From NCBI GenBank assembly GCA_027484315.1, contig JAIXTE010000129.1:92043-156042 (forward strand): a stretch of DNA of 64,000 nt, read 5' to 3'. The DNA comes from Burkholderiales bacterium (GTDB taxonomy: Bacteria > Pseudomonadota > Gammaproteobacteria > Burkholderiales > Burkholderiaceae_B). Position 1 is the first letter of the stretch; each line of letters opens with the position of its first letter. The translations under genes were made by a program, and so were the position numbers. Positions 42,832-51,826 of this stretch are shown one piece after another. The notes below the pieces were generated by a model that did not search any database, was not told the DNA's origin, and saw only the letters and a program-made list of their open reading frames with translations.

Positions 42832-43454
42832 CCTTGCAAGCGCAACACGATGAGCAGTTGCTGGCCGGTGAAGACTGGGCGCGTGCCGATTTTTACGGTC
42901 TGCTGTCCCAATTGTTTTCAGGCAACGTCACCGATGAATTTCTGGCCCGGTTTCGCGAGATTGACCGTGCATCGCTGGACATCACGACTCCGCTTGGCTT
43001 TGAGTTTTCGGAGCTGCTTCGAGTGGTCAGCCAGTTTGACAGCAAACAGGTCAACCAGGAATTTGTCGACAACTTCATCGGCGTAGGTCGTCCTGAAGTG
43101 ATGCTTTACGGTTCGTATTTCCTTTCCGGTTTTCTGAATGAAAAGCCCCTGGTGGGTTTGCGTGATGACTTGGCCAAATTGGGCCTGACCCGGGATGAAG
43201 CGCTGGTCGAGACCGAAGATCACATCGCATTTTTGTGCGAAGTCATGCGCTACCTGATCTTGGCTGATGATCCTCCCGTGCCGTTTGCAGAGCAGCGCGC
43301 TTTTTTTCAATCCCATGTGGCGATGTGGTATGACCGCATGTGCGATGACATTGAGGCAGCAGCCAATACCGATTTTTACAAAGCAGTGGGTCGTTTGGCC
43401 CGCGTGTTTTTTGATGTTGAAACACAGTCTTTCGATTTTGAAAGTGCCGTTTGA
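42828..43454 (+). CDS. TorD/DmsD-family molybdoenzyme chaperone
   Basis: DFYGLLSQLFSG...LYGSYFLSGFLNEKPL...EDHIAFLCEVMRYL; 4-bp overlap with upstream gene. Confidence 0.85.
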   Translation: MTLQAQHDEQLLAGEDWARADFYGLLSQLFSGNVTDEFLARFREIDRASLDITTPLGFEFSELLRVVSQFDSKQVNQEFVDNFIGVGRPEVMLYGSYFLSGFLNEKPLVGLRDDLAKLGLTRDEALVETEDHIAFLCEVMRYLILADDPPVPFAEQRAFFQSHVAMWYDRMCDDIEAAANTDFYKAVGRLARVFFDVETQSFDFESAV

Positions 43455-43468
43455 TTGGAGATGATGAG

Positions 43469-43687
43469 ATGACCAAGAAAATGATAAGTCAAGACCAGCC
43501 AAAGCTAGCAAGACGCCAGTTTCTGGTGGGTGCTGGTGCAGGGGTTGCCGCCGCCGGCGCTGCATTGATAGTCAGCACACAACCAGAAGTGTTGCAGCAA
43601 GCTGCCGCTGATGGCGCAGAACAGCAATCGAAAGGCTATCAGCTCTCTGAGCATGTAAAAACCTACTACAGAACCTTGCTGGTGTAA
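43469..43687 (+). CDS. Small Tat-signal formate dehydrogenase-associated protein
   Basis: 72 aa; ARRQFLVGAGAGVAAAGAALIV twin-arginine-type signal, immediately upstream of fdhA. Confidence 0.75.
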   Translation: MTKKMISQDQPKLARRQFLVGAGAGVAAAGAALIVSTQPEVLQQAAADGAEQQSKGYQLSEHVKTYYRTLLV

Positions 43688-43702
43688 TTCGGGGAGACAG
43701 GA

Positions 43703-46642
43703 ATGTTAAAGAAGAGAGAAGACACAACAGTGGGCAAGGCGATTCCCAACCACAACCACAGTTTGCTGAACAAGATCGGATCACGCCTGGGTGCCACAAT
43801 GGACCGCCGTGCATTTCTGAAGCGTTCGGGCATTGGCGTGGGCGCGGGTGCTGTTGCAGGCAGCTTGCCCTTTGGTATGGTCCGCAAGGCCGAAGCCAAG
43901 GCTGAGGGTGGTACTGCAGGCGGAAAAATTGAGATCAAGCGTACAATTTGTTCGCATTGCTCAGTAGGCTGTGCCACCGACGCAGTTGTTCAGAATGGCG
44001 TTTGGGTTCGTCAGAACCCTGTATTCGACAGCCCGATCAACCTGGGTGCACATTGTGCCAAGGGCGCAGCATTGCGCGAACATGGTCATGGCGAACACCG
44101 CCTGAAGTACCCCATGAAGCTGGTTGACGGCAAGTACCAGAAAATCACCTGGGACGAAGCACTGGACGGCATCACCAAGAAGATGTTGGCGCTGCGTGAA
44201 GAGAACGGCCCTGATTCGCTGTTTTTCATTGGTTCCTCCAAGCACAGCAACGAGCAGGCTTACCTGCTGCGCAAATGGGTTTCCCTGTGGGGCACCAACA
44301 ACTGCGACCACCAGGCGCGTATTTGCCATTCCACCACAGTGGCTGGTGTGGCCAACACCTGGGGTTATGGTGCAATGACCAACTCCTACAACGACATGCA
44401 AAACACCAAGTGTGCGTTGTACATCGGCTCCAACGCTGCTGAGGCTCACCCTGTATCCATGCTGCACATGTTGCATGCCAAGGAAACAGGCGCGAAGATG
44501 ATCGTGGTGGACCCACGCTTCACACGCACGGCAGCCCGTGCGGATGAATATGTGCGCATTCGTTCCGGCAGTGACATTCCATTCCTGTTCGGCATGCTCT
44601 ACCACATTTTCAAAAATGGCTGGGAAGACAAGAAGTACATCAATGACCGTGTCTATGGCATGGACCAGATCAAGGCCGAGGTGATGGCCAACTGGACACC
44701 CGACAAGGTCGAAGAGGCTTGTGGCGTGGGCGAAGCCCAGTTGTACAAGGTCACCGAAATGATGGCCAAATCCAAGCCATCGACCATCGTGTGGTGTATG
44801 GGTCAAACCCAGCACACTATCGGTAACGCCATTGTTCGTGCCTCCTGCATCTTGCAACTGGCCTTGGGCAACGTCGGTATTTCCGGTGGTGGGACCAACA
44901 TTTTCCGTGGTCACTGCAACGTTCAAGGCGCCACTGACGTGGGCCCGAACCCGGATTCACTGCCTGGCTACTATGGCGTGGCAGAGGGTTCCTGGAAGCA
45001 CTGGTGCCGTGTGTGGGGACTGGACTACGAATACGTCAAGAGCCGCTATGCTGAAGGCATGAGCACCAAGGGCGGTATGACAGTCTCGCGCTGGGTAGAC
45101 GGTGTGCTTGAGAACCCGGAACTGATCGATCAGAAAGCAGGCAACCTGCGTGGTTTGTTCTTCTGGGGGCATGCACCGAACTCGCAAACCCGTGGTCTGG
45201 ACATGAAAAAAGCCATGGACAAGCTGGATTTGCTGGTCGTGGTCGATCCTTACCCAACCGCAGCAGCAGCCATGGCTGCGATGCCAGGTGACCCTGCAGG
45301 TTTGAACCCGAATCGGGAAGTGTATCTGTTGCCAGCTACAACCCAATTTGAATCATCCGGTTCAATCACGGCTTCCAACCGGTCCATTCAGTGGCGTGAG
45401 AAGGTGATCGAGCCTTTGTATGACAGCCGCAATGACCACATGATCATGTATCAACTGGCCGAGAAGCTGGGTTACGCAGCAGAGTTGACCAAGAATCTGA
45501 CCATGGTCAAGGGCAAGGGCGGCATGATGGAACCGGAGATCGAATCCATCTTGCGTGAAATCAACAAAGGCACCTGGACAATCGGTTACACCGGTCAAAG
45601 CCCCGAACGCCTGAAGTTGCACATGAAAAACATGCACACCTTCAACGTTCGCACCTTGAAAGCAGAGGGCGGACCTTGTGATGGTGAATATTTCGGTTTG
45701 CCATGGCCATGCTACGGCACGCCCGAAATGAAGCATCCCGGTTCTCCCAACCTGTACCAGACCGACAAACACGTGATGGACGGTGGCGGGAACTTCCGCG
45801 CCAACTTCGGTGTGGAAAAAGACGGTGTCAGCCTGTTGGCTGAAGACGGATCACACTCACTGGGTGCTGAAATTACAACCGGTTATCCCGAATTCACAGC
45901 GGACATGATGAAACAGCTGGGCTGGTGGGACGATTTGACCGAGGCGGAGAAAACCGAAGCCGAAGGCAAGAACTGGAAAACCGACCTGTCAGGTGGTATT
46001 CAGCGCGTTGTCATGAAGCATGGTTGCCATCCTTTCGGTAACGCCAAGGCCCGTGCCGTGGTGTGGAACTTCCCTGATCCAATACCCAAGCACCGCGAAC
46101 CGCTGTACTCGACCAAGCCTGACCTGGTGGCCAAGTACCCAACGCATGACGACAAGGCTGCTTTCTGGCGCTTGCCAACCCTGTACAAATCAGTTCAGGA
46201 AAAGAATGCCGACATTGGCAAATCCTTCCCCTTGATCATGACGTCAGGTCGTTTGGTGGAGTACGAAGGTGGTGGTGAAGAAACACGTTCCAACCCCTGG
46301 TTGGCTGAATTGCAACAAGACATGTTTGTTGAAATCAACCCCAAGGCAGCGAATGACCGCGGTATCAAACATGGTGATCAGGTTCGCGTGACTACACCGA
46401 CCGGCGCAAAAATCCAGGTGCAAGCCTTGGTTACCCGCCGAGTGGCTGCAGACACCGTGTTCTTGCCTTTCCACTTCTCAGGACACTGGGAAGGAAAGGA
46501 CATGATCAGCAGCTACCCCGAAGGCGCCGCACCCATTGTGCGTGGCGAATCCGTCAACACCGCAACCACCTATGGTTACGACGTGGTGACGATGATGCAG
46601 GAAACAAAAACAACCGTGTGCCAAATCGAGAAGTTGGCATAA
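43703..46642 (+). CDS. Formate dehydrogenase catalytic (alpha) subunit, Cys-type
   Basis: Tat signal DRRAFLKRSGIG; CSHCSVGCATDAVV 4Fe-4S site; active-site segment DHQARICHSTTVAG has Cys, in frame with no UGA. Confidence 0.95.
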   Translation: MLKKREDTTVGKAIPNHNHSLLNKIGSRLGATMDRRAFLKRSGIGVGAGAVAGSLPFGMVRKAEAKAEGGTAGGKIEIKRTICSHCSVGCATDAVVQNGVWVRQNPVFDSPINLGAHCAKGAALREHGHGEHRLKYPMKLVDGKYQKITWDEALDGITKKMLALREENGPDSLFFIGSSKHSNEQAYLLRKWVSLWGTNNCDHQARICHSTTVAGVANTWGYGAMTNSYNDMQNTKCALYIGSNAAEAHPVSMLHMLHAKETGAKMIVVDPRFTRTAARADEYVRIRSGSDIPFLFGMLYHIFKNGWEDKKYINDRVYGMDQIKAEVMANWTPDKVEEACGVGEAQLYKVTEMMAKSKPSTIVWCMGQTQHTIGNAIVRASCILQLALGNVGISGGGTNIFRGHCNVQGATDVGPNPDSLPGYYGVAEGSWKHWCRVWGLDYEYVKSRYAEGMSTKGGMTVSRWVDGVLENPELIDQKAGNLRGLFFWGHAPNSQTRGLDMKKAMDKLDLLVVVDPYPTAAAAMAAMPGDPAGLNPNREVYLLPATTQFESSGSITASNRSIQWREKVIEPLYDSRNDHMIMYQLAEKLGYAAELTKNLTMVKGKGGMMEPEIESILREINKGTWTIGYTGQSPERLKLHMKNMHTFNVRTLKAEGGPCDGEYFGLPWPCYGTPEMKHPGSPNLYQTDKHVMDGGGNFRANFGVEKDGVSLLAEDGSHSLGAEITTGYPEFTADMMKQLGWWDDLTEAEKTEAEGKNWKTDLSGGIQRVVMKHGCHPFGNAKARAVVWNFPDPIPKHREPLYSTKPDLVAKYPTHDDKAAFWRLPTLYKSVQEKNADIGKSFPLIMTSGRLVEYEGGGEETRSNPWLAELQQDMFVEINPKAANDRGIKHGDQVRVTTPTGAKIQVQALVTRRVAADTVFLPFHFSGHWEGKDMISSYPEGAAPIVRGESVNTATTYGYDVVTMMQETKTTVCQIEKLA

Positions 46643-46668
46643 GCACTTGATGCAAAGGAGATAACAAA

Positions 46669-47271
46669 ATGGCACGAATGAAGTTTCTATGTGATGCCGA
46701 GCGTTGCATTGAGTGCAATGGCTGCGTCACGGCCTGTAAAAACGAACACGAAGTGGCTTGGGGTATCAACCGCCGCCGCGTCGTGACCATCAACGACGGC
46801 GAACCCGGAGAGCGCTCTATCTCCGTGGCTTGCATGCACTGTTCAGACGCGCCTTGCCAGGCCGTGTGTCCAGTGAATTGCTTCTACAAAACCGATGAAG
46901 GTGTCGTGTTGCACGACAAGGACCTGTGTATCGGTTGTGGATATTGCTTCTACGCTTGCCCGTTCGGCGCACCACAATTCCCACAGGAAGGTGCATTTGG
47001 TCAGCGCGGCAAAATGGACAAGTGCACATTCTGTGCTGGCGGTCCTGAAGAAGACACTTCAGAAGCCGAGTTCGAGAAGTATGGTCGCAACCGCCTGGCT
47101 GAAGGCAAGCTGCCACTTTGCGCAGAAATGTGTTCAACCAAGGCCTTGCTGGCTGGTGACGGCGACGTAGTCTCCGACATCTTCCGCAACCGTGTGGTTG
47201 TTCGTGGCAAAGGCGCCGAAGTGTGGGGCTGGAGCTCAGCCTATGGTCAGCCAGCGAAGGAGGGCGCGTAA
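46669..47271 (+). CDS. Formate dehydrogenase iron-sulfur (beta) subunit
   Basis: CIECNGCVTACKNEHEV, CMHCSDAPCQAVCPVNCF, CIGCGYCFYACPFGAPQFP. Confidence 0.94.
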   Translation: MARMKFLCDAERCIECNGCVTACKNEHEVAWGINRRRVVTINDGEPGERSISVACMHCSDAPCQAVCPVNCFYKTDEGVVLHDKDLCIGCGYCFYACPFGAPQFPQEGAFGQRGKMDKCTFCAGGPEEDTSEAEFEKYGRNRLAEGKLPLCAEMCSTKALLAGDGDVVSDIFRNRVVVRGKGAEVWGWSSAYGQPAKEGA

Positions 47272-47273
47272 TC

Positions 47274-47537
47274 ATGGCGCTTCGCAGCAAGCTGATTTTA
47301 TCCGGCGCAGTTGCAGGCCTTGTTCTGGTTGCCGGCTGTTCACCCCTGGAAGACGCCAATAACGGCAAGGGTTATGCGGGCAAAGCGGACACCCACGCCT
47401 TTGAAACAGGCGGCGGTGAATTCACCGCTGGCGGTTTCAAGGCAGGTGACAAGGAAGGCTGGGCAGACAACCTGAACGTTCGGGCCAAGGCGCAAAACGA
47501 GTACGTGCGTACTGGTGATTCGGCAAAGGCCCAATAA
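47274..47537 (+). CDS. Small lipoprotein between FDH beta and gamma genes
   Basis: 87 aa; signal peptide with lipobox LVAGC; AGGAGG upstream. Confidence 0.75.
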   Translation: MALRSKLILSGAVAGLVLVAGCSPLEDANNGKGYAGKADTHAFETGGGEFTAGGFKAGDKEGWADNLNVRAKAQNEYVRTGDSAKAQ

Positions 47538-47549
47538 GGAGAGTCAATC

Positions 47550-48626
47550 ATGACACATTCAACCATTCGGGCAGCGGCAAAGCCGGGCTTGAACAACGCC
47601 CTTGTGGCTTTGTTCACCGCCCTGGTGTTTGCTGTCTGCGCACTGTGGTCGGTCGGGGCCATGGCGCAAGACGCTTCTGAACGCTCACAAGCGCAAGTTC
47701 AGAAACAGCAAACCCAGCCCTTGAACAATTCACCGGTTTGGTCAGGTGTTGCTTCAGGTGAGTCCTTCACCACGGTGACCAAAGGCCGTGAAACTGGCGT
47801 TTTGATCAACAAAAGCGGTGAAACCTGGCGTGAAATGCGCAACGACTGGATTTCATTCATCGGTGGATGGGCAGTGGCCTTGGTGTTTTTGGCAATTGTC
47901 GGGGCTCACTTGGTAAAAGGCCCCGTGAAACTGCCCGAACCACGCACTGGAAAGCTGATCGAGCGCTTTACATCTGCTGAACGCCTTGCCCATTGGACCA
48001 TGGCTTTCAGTTTCGTAGCACTCGCGTTGACTGGCTTGTTGTTGATGTTTGGCAAGCACGTGCTTGCACCTTGGATGGGGCTCACGCTCAATTCATGGCT
48101 CGCTTCCATCAGCATCGTGATCCACAACTTTGTGGGCCCACTTTTCGCGGTCAGCATCATTGTGTTTTTCATCATGTATGTCAAAGACAACATGCCTGAG
48201 AAGAACGACATTGAGTGGCTCAAGAAAGGCGGCGGTATTTTCGGTCACGCACCAGCAGGCCGTTTCAACATGGGCGAGAAAATCTGGTTTTGGGGTGGTG
48301 TCACGGTACTTGGCCTGGTGGTGTCTACCACCGGCTTGATCCTTGACTTTCCGAACTTCGACCAGCCACGCCTGTTGATGCAGCAATCGCATGTCATTCA
48401 TGCCAGCGCAGCCTTGTTGTTCATCATCATGTCGATGGGCCACATCTACATTGGTTCAATCGGTATGGAAGGTGCACTTGAAGCCATGCGTGATGGCTAT
48501 GTGGACGAAACCTGGGCCAAGGCTCACCACGACGCTTGGTACGACGACATCAAATCCGGGAAGATTTCACCTGTTCGTTCAAAAGAAGGTGAAGCGGCCA
48601 TGGGATCTCAGGTAATGGTTCACTAA
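47550..48626 (+). CDS. Formate dehydrogenase cytochrome b (gamma) subunit
   Basis: RFTSAERLAHWTMAFSFVALALTGLLLMFG; FVGPLFAVSIIVFFIMYVKDNMP. Confidence 0.93.
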   Translation: MTHSTIRAAAKPGLNNALVALFTALVFAVCALWSVGAMAQDASERSQAQVQKQQTQPLNNSPVWSGVASGESFTTVTKGRETGVLINKSGETWREMRNDWISFIGGWAVALVFLAIVGAHLVKGPVKLPEPRTGKLIERFTSAERLAHWTMAFSFVALALTGLLLMFGKHVLAPWMGLTLNSWLASISIVIHNFVGPLFAVSIIVFFIMYVKDNMPEKNDIEWLKKGGGIFGHAPAGRFNMGEKIWFWGGVTVLGLVVSTTGLILDFPNFDQPRLLMQQSHVIHASAALLFIIMSMGHIYIGSIGMEGALEAMRDGYVDETWAKAHHDAWYDDIKSGKISPVRSKEGEAAMGSQVMVH

Positions 48627-48662
48627 CGAAACGGTTCAAAACCAATTCGCTTCATGAACTTG

Positions 48663-48693
48663 AAAGCCCGCTCAGTATTGAGCGGGCTTTTTT
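48663..48693 (+). terminator. Rho-independent terminator after FDH operon
   Basis: AAAGCCCGCTCAgtatTGAGCGGGCTTTTTT. Confidence 0.9.
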
Positions 48694-49050
48694 CTTTGTT
48701 TCAAATATTTGTTGCAAGACTGCAATTGGTGCGAAGCACAAATAATGTGCGCACTAAACATAATCACGCCATTTAAAAGTGCAACATTATTCATTGTCGC
48801 AATAGGAGTTGTTGCCAATTATTCTGATCGCAATATGACGTAATCATTATTTAACAATCACATTCAAGTCATTGTATTTAAATAAATAACTATTGTTTTC
48901 TGAATTAAAACACTTTGCAGGTATGCATATTGCGTTTAATCAGGACAGAGGCGCTCCTCATGGGAATGCGATGCTTCCTCACTTTTTGTCTTGACGAGTC
49001 CCATGTTGGGTACGTGACTGCGGCAAAAAGGTTTCGATTAAGGAATCAGT

Positions 49051-50103
49051 GTGAATAAAATCAAATTTTTTGCGATTTCTTCAATATTCATCCTGTCCGC
49101 TTGCGGTTCCGATGGATCAACTCCAACCAGTGCATCCAGGGTCGGCGCGAGTGGGTTTGTCTCCTCCGATTCACCTGCACCCCCGCTTGAAATTTCCAGC
49201 CAGGAACTGGACAGCGCCATGAAATGCAGCGAAGGTTTCGGGCCAGATTCAGGGCGAGCTGTTTTATTGGTGCCAGGTGCTACGCAAACAGTTGAAAGCA
49301 ACTTCAGCTGGAACTACATACCCGCTTTCGATAAAGCGGGTATTCCATGGTGTGCGGTTGATTTACCCAATAGCAACACAGGTGAATTGCAGGCCTCTTC
49401 TGAATACATCACCCACGCCATTCGCAAAATGTTCAACACCACCAAGACGAAAATTGCGATTGTCGGTTTTAGTCAGGGCGGTGTGATGCCTCGCTGGTCA
49501 CTGAAATTCTTTCCAGACACACGCGACATGGTTGAGGACATGATTGGCATTGCAGCAGCCAACCACGGCTTGATTGAAGCCAACTTGTTGTGTGCCCCAC
49601 CTGTTGTTGGATGTATCACCTCGTTCACACAAATTGCAGTGGGTGCCAAGTGGATGGATGCATTGAACGCCGGCGGCGAAACATTGGCCGGAATTGACTA
49701 CACGCAGATTTATACTCGGACCGACGATGTGGCTATACCCAACTTTGATGAGGCCAACGGTGTATCCAGCTTGCGTACAGGGGATGGCAACAAGGTGAAC
49801 ATTGCAACACAGGACATTTGCCTGACCAACACGGCGGACCACTTTTTGGTGGGTTCATCCGATGCCGTGGGCTTCGCGATTGTTTCAGATGCCTTGGCTC
49901 ATCCTGGTGTCGCCAGTGTCGAACGATTGCAGGCACTCGCCCCTGAGCTGTGCCTGACACCGTTCATGCCGGGCGTGGATCCGCTGATGTTCCCAATCAA
50001 CTTTGCCACCAAGATGATGAGCACTTTCGCTCAATCAGTGACCTTGCAACCCAAAAGCACAGAAGAGCCAGCACTGCGCTGTTATGCAGGTGGCGAGTGC
50101 TGA
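49051..50103 (+). CDS. Lipase-like alpha/beta hydrolase lipoprotein
   Basis: Lipobox ILSACGS; VLLVPGATQT; nucleophile elbow GFSQGG. Confidence 0.82.
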   Translation: MNKIKFFAISSIFILSACGSDGSTPTSASRVGASGFVSSDSPAPPLEISSQELDSAMKCSEGFGPDSGRAVLLVPGATQTVESNFSWNYIPAFDKAGIPWCAVDLPNSNTGELQASSEYITHAIRKMFNTTKTKIAIVGFSQGGVMPRWSLKFFPDTRDMVEDMIGIAAANHGLIEANLLCAPPVVGCITSFTQIAVGAKWMDALNAGGETLAGIDYTQIYTRTDDVAIPNFDEANGVSSLRTGDGNKVNIATQDICLTNTADHFLVGSSDAVGFAIVSDALAHPGVASVERLQALAPELCLTPFMPGVDPLMFPINFATKMMSTFAQSVTLQPKSTEEPALRCYAGGEC

Positions 50104-50133
50104 TTGAATAAGTAGCGTAGCACTGACAACACG

Positions 50134-50166
50134 AAACCGCCTTTCAGCAATGAATGGCGGTTTTTT
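50134..50166 (+). terminator. Rho-independent terminator after lipase gene, overlapping 3' end of convergent gene
   Basis: AACCGCC (50135-50141) / GGCGGTT followed by T-run. Confidence 0.7.
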
Positions 50167-50857
50167 CATGGTGCATTTGGCGAATGCTCTCCAACACAGC
50201 CAAGCCACTGCGCATTGTGTGAAGGCCGCTGACCCCCAACGCAACCTCATCTCGCGGTGACAGATACAGGCCATCAATGAGTGCTTGAATTTCAACCTTG
50301 TGAATCAGGTCCAGTTTTTCATGGCGTGAAATGGCTCTGAATGAATCCAGACCATAACCGGTCAATTCACTCAAGTACCTGGCAAATCCGGTGGGTGGGT
50401 GATAGTTTTCCAAGGCAGCAACATGGCCCATCACCATCACAGGATGGTGGTGCAAAATCCAGTAATACTGCGCCCCCACCATATTGGCCACTTCACAAGA
50501 CGGTATTTTGGCCAGCAAATGTTCAGGGTTGCGGCCAGTGGCTGCATAATCTTCGAGCAACCACAGGTCATGGCCCCGTTCTTCTTCGATGTGCTTGACC
50601 AAGTATTCAATCAGGTCTGATTTCAAGGCACTTGATGCGGGTAATTTCCTGGCAGCCTGTACTGCGGTTTCCATCAGTGAAACGCCTGCGCGAACTACCA
50701 TGTTCATCTGTTCCAGGTACGAAGGGTAAATGGAATGGGCATCCGGGCCAGCCCAAAGTTGCTGGGCCTCATGTTGCAGGGCAGGCTGAACCAGTTCCAG
50801 CTTGTTGATAAGCCGGGTGAAAGGGGTATTGGTGGGGGTACTCAACTGGGTGTTCAA
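50144..50857 (-). CDS. Heme-oxygenase-like diiron / TenA-PqqC-like protein (iron-containing redox enzyme family)
   Basis: 237-aa helical protein with LVKHIEEERGHDLWLLEDY (HxxExxxH) and ILHHHPVMVMGHVAALENY; ATG overlaps stop of radical SAM gene (ATGA). Confidence 0.75.
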   Translation of the reverse strand: MNTQLSTPTNTPFTRLINKLELVQPALQHEAQQLWAGPDAHSIYPSYLEQMNMVVRAGVSLMETAVQAARKLPASSALKSDLIEYLVKHIEEERGHDLWLLEDYAATGRNPEHLLAKIPSCEVANMVGAQYYWILHHHPVMVMGHVAALENYHPPTGFARYLSELTGYGLDSFRAISRHEKLDLIHKVEIQALIDGLYLSPRDEVALGVSGLHTMRSGLAVLESIRQMHHEKTAIHC

Positions 50858-51822
50858 TGCGATTCTCCAAGTTGCGCGACCGCATTGATCAATCGGTCTG
50901 TTTCAGGCAGGCTTGGAAATGCCTCCATGACTTTCCAGCACAGATCGCAGTTGTTGATGTACCTCTTCTCCGACAATGCCAGCAAGCGCGGGTGCTTGAC
51001 CAACTCCCCCAAGCCAACATCGGCGACACATCGCATCAAAGGGTCCGCCTTGAACCTTGCAAGTGCTGTATCCAGCGCCTCCCGATTCTTCACACGCGTT
51101 CGGAATCGGTCAGGTCCTTTGCCCATGATCACTTCCTCATTGCAGCAGGAGGTTAGTACCCCGTCGTATCGAATCACCGGTGTTACTGCCAGTGTGCAGC
51201 TACCCATGGCCCCAGCCTTTTTTGCTGGGCTCAAGTCGTATACGTCATGTCCCCGCCCATTTCGAAGCGGTGTGATGGCTACAATTTCCGCGTGGGTGTC
51301 AGCATTGGTTCCGAAGGCTTGTTCCAGCAAGTGTCGTGTGTGTTCCACCTCCAGGGTCTGCACCACAATCCAGGCACCGGCATCTGCAATCTGCCTGGCC
51401 GCTTGAACAAACACGGAAGAGGGCACACCATTTTGATGAAAGGAATCTGTGCTCAAGTACACAGTGCAGCACGATTCAAGTACTGACCTGATCCAAGGTG
51501 CAGACTTCAGACTTTTCGCCCAAACACCACTGGTGTAAATCACGATCGATTTGTTACAGGCCGACAGGGCTTCGCAAGCCTTGGTCAGCCCACGCCGTTC
51601 AGAAAAAGGCTCTCCGCCAGAAATACCCACGACCTGAATGTCGGGGTCACCACAAATGCCATCAAGCAAGTTGTCGAATAGGCCAAAATCCGTGATCATT
51701 GGGCTGTTTGCGCGGGAGTCGACCGAGCAATGGGCACAACCCACCGGGCAGCGGTCTGTAATAAACAACAGAACGGAATTCCCCCGTGTGCGCCGTGCAA
51801 TCTCAATGTCGTTGTGTTTCAT
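50854..51822 (-). CDS. Radical SAM protein A (putative RiPP maturase)
   Basis: CPVGCAHC CX3CX2C motif, GISGGEPF, C-terminal extra Cys (TSCCNEE...NCDLC); start MKHNDIEI inferred. Confidence 0.88.
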   Translation of the reverse strand: MKHNDIEIARRTRGNSVLLFITDRCPVGCAHCSVDSRANSPMITDFGLFDNLLDGICGDPDIQVVGISGGEPFSERRGLTKACEALSACNKSIVIYTSGVWAKSLKSAPWIRSVLESCCTVYLSTDSFHQNGVPSSVFVQAARQIADAGAWIVVQTLEVEHTRHLLEQAFGTNADTHAEIVAITPLRNGRGHDVYDLSPAKKAGAMGSCTLAVTPVIRYDGVLTSCCNEEVIMGKGPDRFRTRVKNREALDTALARFKADPLMRCVADVGLGELVKHPRLLALSEKRYINNCDLCWKVMEAFPSLPETDRLINAVAQLGESH

Positions 51823-51826
51823 GGCA

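Noticed and set aside
43961-44926. 321-aa minus-strand ORF opposite fdhA
   Set aside because: Mirror ORF of conserved formate dehydrogenase sequence; no motif.
43703-46642. Possible selenocysteine formate dehydrogenase
   Set aside because: Active-site position reads Cys (RICHSTTVAG) and the frame contains no internal UGA.
49051-50103. Lipase-like gene as part of the RiPP cassette
   Set aside because: Opposite strand, convergent, and separated by a terminator; no evidence of co-regulation.
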